A stretch of 64,000 nucleotides of DNA from Ursus arctos (taxonomy: Eukaryota > Chordata > Mammalia > Carnivora > Ursidae): NCBI RefSeq assembly GCF_023065955.2, contig NW_026622786.1, forward strand, positions 46,796,938 to 46,860,937. The letters run 5' to 3'. A program made the translations under genes and the position numbers. Shown one piece after another: positions 60,361 through 64,000 of the stretch. Each line of letters starts with the position of its first letter. The stretch's first letter is position 1. The notes beneath the pieces were generated by a model. It did no database searches. It worked only from the letters and a program-made list of their open reading frames with translations, and was not told where the DNA came from.

Positions 60361-61310
60361 CTTTTTTTGAATTGGTTTATTTATTTATTTTTTATTATGA
60401 TATGTTAGTCACCATACAATACATCATTAGTTTTTGATGTAGTGTTCCATGATTCATTGTTTGCATATAACACCCAGTGTTCCATGCAATACATGCCCTC
60501 CTTAATACCCATTACTGGGCTAGTCCCTCCCCCCACCCCGCTCCCCTCTAAAACCCTCAGTTTGTTTCCCAGAGTCCATAGTCTATCGTGGTTTATTTCC
60601 CCTTCTGTTTACCCCCCCTTCATTTTCCCCTTCCTTCTCCTACCGATCTCCCTGCTATTCTTTATGTTCCACAAATGAGTGAAACCATATGATAATTGTC
60701 TTTCTCTGCTTGACTTATTTCACTTAGCATAATCTCCTCCAGTCCCATCTATGTTGATACAAATGTTGGGTAATCATTCTTTCTGATGGTTGAGTAATAT
60801 TCCATTGTACTGGCCCACATCTTCCTTGTCCATTCATCTGTCTAAGGGCATCTCGACTCCTTCCACAGTTTGGCTATGGTGGACAATGCTGCTATGAACA
60901 TTGGGGTGCATATGGCCCTTCTCTTCACTATGTCTGTATCTTTGGGGTAAATACCCAGTAGTGCAATGGCTGTGTCATAGGGTAGCTCTATTTTTAACTT
61001 TTTGAGGGACCTCCACACTGTTTTCCAAAGTGGTTGTTCCAACTTGCATTCCCACCAACAGTGTAAGAGGGTTCCCCTTTCTCCACATCCTTTCCAACAT
61101 TTGTTGTCTTTGCCTTGTCAATTTTTGCCATTCTAACTGGTATAAGGTGGTATCTCAATGTGGTTTTGATTTGAATTTCCCTGATGGCTAATGATGTTGA
61201 ATATTTTTTCATGTGTCTGTTAGCTATTTGTATGTCTTCATTGGAAAAGTGTCTGTTCATATCTTCTGCCCATTTTTTGATTTGATTATTTGTTTCTTGG
61301 GTATTGAGTT
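60361..61310 (-). mobile_element. 5'-truncated LINE-1, antisense, nested in an older L1
   Basis: Antisense 3' UTR (TTAGTCACCATACAATACAT, ACACCCAGTGTTCCATGCAA) and ORF2 C-terminal text (minus strand [17 protein letters not shown] near 61190). A perfect 13-base target-site duplication, TGAGATATTCTTT, lies at 60348-60360 and 61311-61323. The ORFs at 60442-60678 and 60842-61260 belong to it. Confidence 0.95.
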
Positions 61311-61323
61311 TGAGATATTCTTT

Positions 61324-61540
61324 TCTATATATTGGGGGCTTCAGTTTCCAATAATTTAAATAGCATTTTTGTGTGTATATTCATGAGTGTAATTGGGCTT
61401 TTTTGTCCTTTAAACATTTTAGAAAAATTACACTGGGCAAATAATATGAATTGGATAGTATATCTTTGCAATTTTCTGGAAAAACTTGTATAAAATTAGA
61501 AATATCTACTTCCTTAATTATTTGTAGAAATAACCAAAGA
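61324..61540 (-). mobile_element. Old LINE-1 ORF2 remnant, antisense (right part)
   Basis: TTCATGAGTGTAATTGGGCT and TTTTCTGGAAAAACTTGTAT follow the reverse complement of the reverse transcriptase region of an old L1, in line with 59740-60348. Confidence 0.55.
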
Positions 61541-61939
61541 AGAAATCTGACTTTAGAATTTTTTGTTTTAATTTTTAAAAAATTCAGTACAGTTAACAGC
61601 ATTATATTAGTTTCAAGTATACAGTATAGTGATCCAACAATTCTATAAATCACTCAGTGCTTAACATAAAGTGTAAACTTAATGCCTTTCACCTATTTCA
61701 CCCACTCCCCCACCATCCCCCTCTAGTAACCACCAGTTTGTTTTCTATAGTAAAAGTTTATTTTTTTGGTTTGTCTCCTTTTTCTTTGTTCGTTTGTTTC
61801 TTTTCTTAAGTTCCACATGTGAGTGAAATCATATGGTATCTGTCTTTGACTTATTTCACTTAGCATTATACCCTCTAGATCCATCCATGTTGTTGCAAAT
61901 GGCAAGATTTCATTCTTTTTTGAGGCTGAATAATATTCT

Positions 61940-61940
<1 letters not shown>

Positions 61941-61983
<43 letters not shown>

Positions 61984-61993
61984 CAGATAGATC
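61941..61993. repeat. (AGAT)13 tetranucleotide repeat
   Basis: AGAT units with one ACAG-type interruption near 61981, inside the L1 3' region. Confidence 0.95.
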
Positions 61994-62458
61994 AAACTTC
62001 TTTATCTATTCGCCAATTGATGGACACATGAGCTGCTTCCAAATTTAGCTATTGGAAATAACGCTACAATAACATAGGGGTATGTACACCTTTTTGAAAT
62101 TAGTGTTTTCATATTCTTTGGGTAAATACCTAGTAGTGTGATTGCTGGATCATAAGGTAGTTCCATTTTTAATTTTTTGAGGAACTTCCATACTATTTTC
62201 CACAGTGGCTGCCGCAGTTTGCTTTCCCATCAACAGGGCAAGAGGGTTCCCCTTTCTCCATACCCTTGCCAACACTTGTTTCTTGTGTTTTTTATTCTAG
62301 CCATTCTGACAGGTGTCAGGTGATATCTCATTGTAGTTTTGATTTGCATTTCCCTGATGATGAGTGATGTCAGGCATCCTTTCATGTGTCTTTTGGCCAT
62401 CCGAAAGTCTTCTTTAGAGAAATATCTGTTCATGTCTTTTCCCATTTTTAATTGGATT

Positions 62459-62508
62459 GTGTGTGTGTGTGTGTGTGTCTGTGTGTGTGTGTGTGTGTCT
62501 GTGTGTGT
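62459..62508. repeat. (GT)n with periodic CT interruptions
   Basis: GT dinucleotides broken by CT at 62479-62480 and 62499-62500, exactly 20 bases apart, within L1 ORF2. Confidence 0.95.
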
Positions 62509-64000
62509 TTTGGTGTTGAGTTGTATAAGTTTGGAAAGTAACCCTTCATCAGTTATGTTATTTGCAAATATCTTCCCCCATTCAGTAGGTTGTCTTCTAG
62601 TTTTGTTGATTGTTTCCTTTGTTGTGCAGAGCTTTTTATTTTGATGTAGTCCCAATAGTCTATTTTTGCTTTCGTTTCTCTTACCTCAGGAGTCATATCT
62701 AGAAAAATGTAGCTACGGCCCATGTCAGGGAAATTACTGTCTATGCTCTCTACTAGGATTTTTATTGTTCCAACTCGCACATTTAGGTCTTCATTATATT
62801 TTGAATTTATTTTTGTGTATGGTGTAAGAAAGTAGTCCGGTTTCATTCTTTTGCATGTAGCTGTCCAGTTTTCCTAACACCATTTGTTGAAAAGACTTTT
62901 TCCCATTGCATATTCTTGCCTCCTTTGCCATAGATTAATTGACCATATAATCATGGGTTTATTTCTGGGCTCTCTATTCTGTTCCATTGATCTAATTTTG
63001 TGCCAGGACCATACTGTTTTGATTACTACAGCTTTGTAGTGTATCTTAAAAGCTGGGATTGTGATACCTCCAGTTTTGTTCTTCATTTTCAAGATTGCTT
63101 TGGCTTCTTTTTCAAGATTGGGGATCTTTTGTGGTTCCATACTAATTTTAGGATTATTTGTTTCAGTTCTGTGAAAAATGCTGTTGGCATTTTGATGGGG
63201 ATTGCACTAAATATGTAGATTGGTTAGGGTAATATAGACATTTTGACAATATTTGTCAATGGAATGTCTTTCCATTTGTTTTGTGTCATCTTCAGTTTCT
63301 TTCATCAATGTTTAAAGTTTTTAGAGTATAGGTCTTTTACCTCCTTGGTTAAGTTTACTGCCTGATATTTTATTTTTGGTACAATTGTAATTGGACTGTT
63401 TTCTTAATTTCTCTTTCTGATACTTCATTATTAGTGTGTAGAAATGCAATGGATTTCTGTATACTGATTTTGTATCCTGCAACCTTACTAAACTATTTAT
63501 AAGTTTTAGGAGGATTTTTTTTTTTTTTTTTTTTGGTGGAGTCTTTTAGGTTTTCTATACATAGTGTTACATCCTCTGCAAATACTGAAAGCTTTATTTC
63601 TCCCTTACCAATTTGGAAGCCTTTTCTTTCTTTTTGTTTTCTGATTGCTGTGGTCAGGACTTGCAGTACTATGATAAATAAAAGTAGTGAGAAAGGACAT
63701 CTTTGTCTTCTTCCTGACCTTAGGGGAAATGCTGTTTTTCACCATCGAGTATGATGTTAGCTGTGGGTTTTTCATATATGGTTTTTATGATGATGATGTA
63801 TGTTCCATCTAAATATATTTTGTTGAGGGTTTTTATCATGAATGGATGTTTACTTTGTCAAAAGCTTTTTCTGCATCTATTGGAATGATATGGTTTTTAT
63901 CCGTATTCTTGTTGATGTGATATGTCACATATTAAATCACCCTTGCAACACAGGAATAAATCCCATTTGATCGTGGTGAATGATTCTTTAATATACTGTT

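Larger units (their letters stand above)
61575..64000 (-). mobile_element. LINE-1, antisense, continuing past the window end
   Basis: 61575-61900 is an antisense 3' UTR (TTAGTTTCAAGTATACAGTA, ACCATCCCCCTCTAGTAACC). ORF2 follows to the window edge, with the C-terminal block at 62230-62655, [20 protein letters not shown] near 63100 and the reverse transcriptase region beyond 63530. Stops and frameshifts interrupt it. An (AGAT)n and a (GT)n have grown inside it. About 2.4 kb of the element is in view; its 5' end is not. Confidence 0.9.

Noticed and set aside
61941..61993. Direct repeats suggestive of a CRISPR or satellite array
   Set aside because: Simple AGAT tetranucleotide repeat without spacers, in a vertebrate genome.
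62339..62644. 101-codon plus-strand ORF with a VCVCVC repeat
   Set aside because: It is antisense to L1 ORF2 and crosses the (GT)n tract, which explains the repeat.

Overview
This is a gene-poor, AT-rich stretch of a mammalian nuclear genome. The host is most likely an arctoid carnivore (bear, panda or seal type). The evidence is about thirteen copies of a tRNA-derived CAN-SINE whose head reads like GGGGCGCCTGGGTGGC..GGTTAAGCGTCTGCC and whose tail reads like CTCTCGCTGGCTGTCTCT..AAATAAATAAAATCTT. It also holds carnivore-type LINE-1 3' ends. Cat and dog SINEs differ from these in both head and tail. I found no convincing host protein-coding gene, no structural RNA gene, no CpG island and no CRISPR array. 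Nearly every open reading frame longer than about 60 codons lies in a retroelement or is a chance AT-rich ORF.

Layout. 1-5.9 kb: old L1 scraps, one SINE and about 3.5 kb of unrecognised AT-rich DNA. 5.97-9.38 kb: an L1 with an intact-looking 5' end and a 41-A tail, but with about 3 kb missing from ORF1 to late ORF2; a SINE tail sits exactly at the join. 10.4-11.3 kb: a second L1 3' piece. 11.8-13.9 kb: ancient L2/MIR/LTR-like repeats. 14.6-15.5 kb: two antisense SINEs. 16.2-16.9 kb: an unexplained antisense ORF followed by a good splice-donor match. 17.0-20.9 kb: an old endogenous retrovirus on the minus strand with both LTRs, gag start, protease remnant and an envelope transmembrane remnant, but no polymerase; a short L1 lies where polymerase should be. 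21-25 kb: MER5, MIR and unique DNA. 25.1-29.8 kb: an ancient L1 carrying a stack of later insertions. 30-42 kb: scattered SINE, MIR, L2 and MER elements. 42.5-45.3 kb: an old antisense L1. 45-51 kb: MIRs, a polypyrimidine mirror tract and a SINE. 51.5-54 kb: a younger antisense L1 with a SINE inside. 55-56 kb: an LTR-like repeat beside a (TG)24 tract. 58.6-64 kb: antisense L1s, one nested in another, running off the window end.

The window is best read as a record of layered insertions rather than as a cooperating set of genes. Target-site duplications were read directly for most SINEs and for two L1s, so parts of the insertion order can be reconstructed. L1 pieces are almost all plus-strand before 30 kb and almost all minus-strand after 39 kb. 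I found no sign of an undescribed functional system. The most useful leads are the pol-less retrovirus, the SINE-junction deletion in the 6-9 kb L1, a duplicated L1 fragment carrying a private poly-C, and the unexplained antisense ORF near 16.4 kb. Family names come from recognition of sequence patterns, not from a database search.
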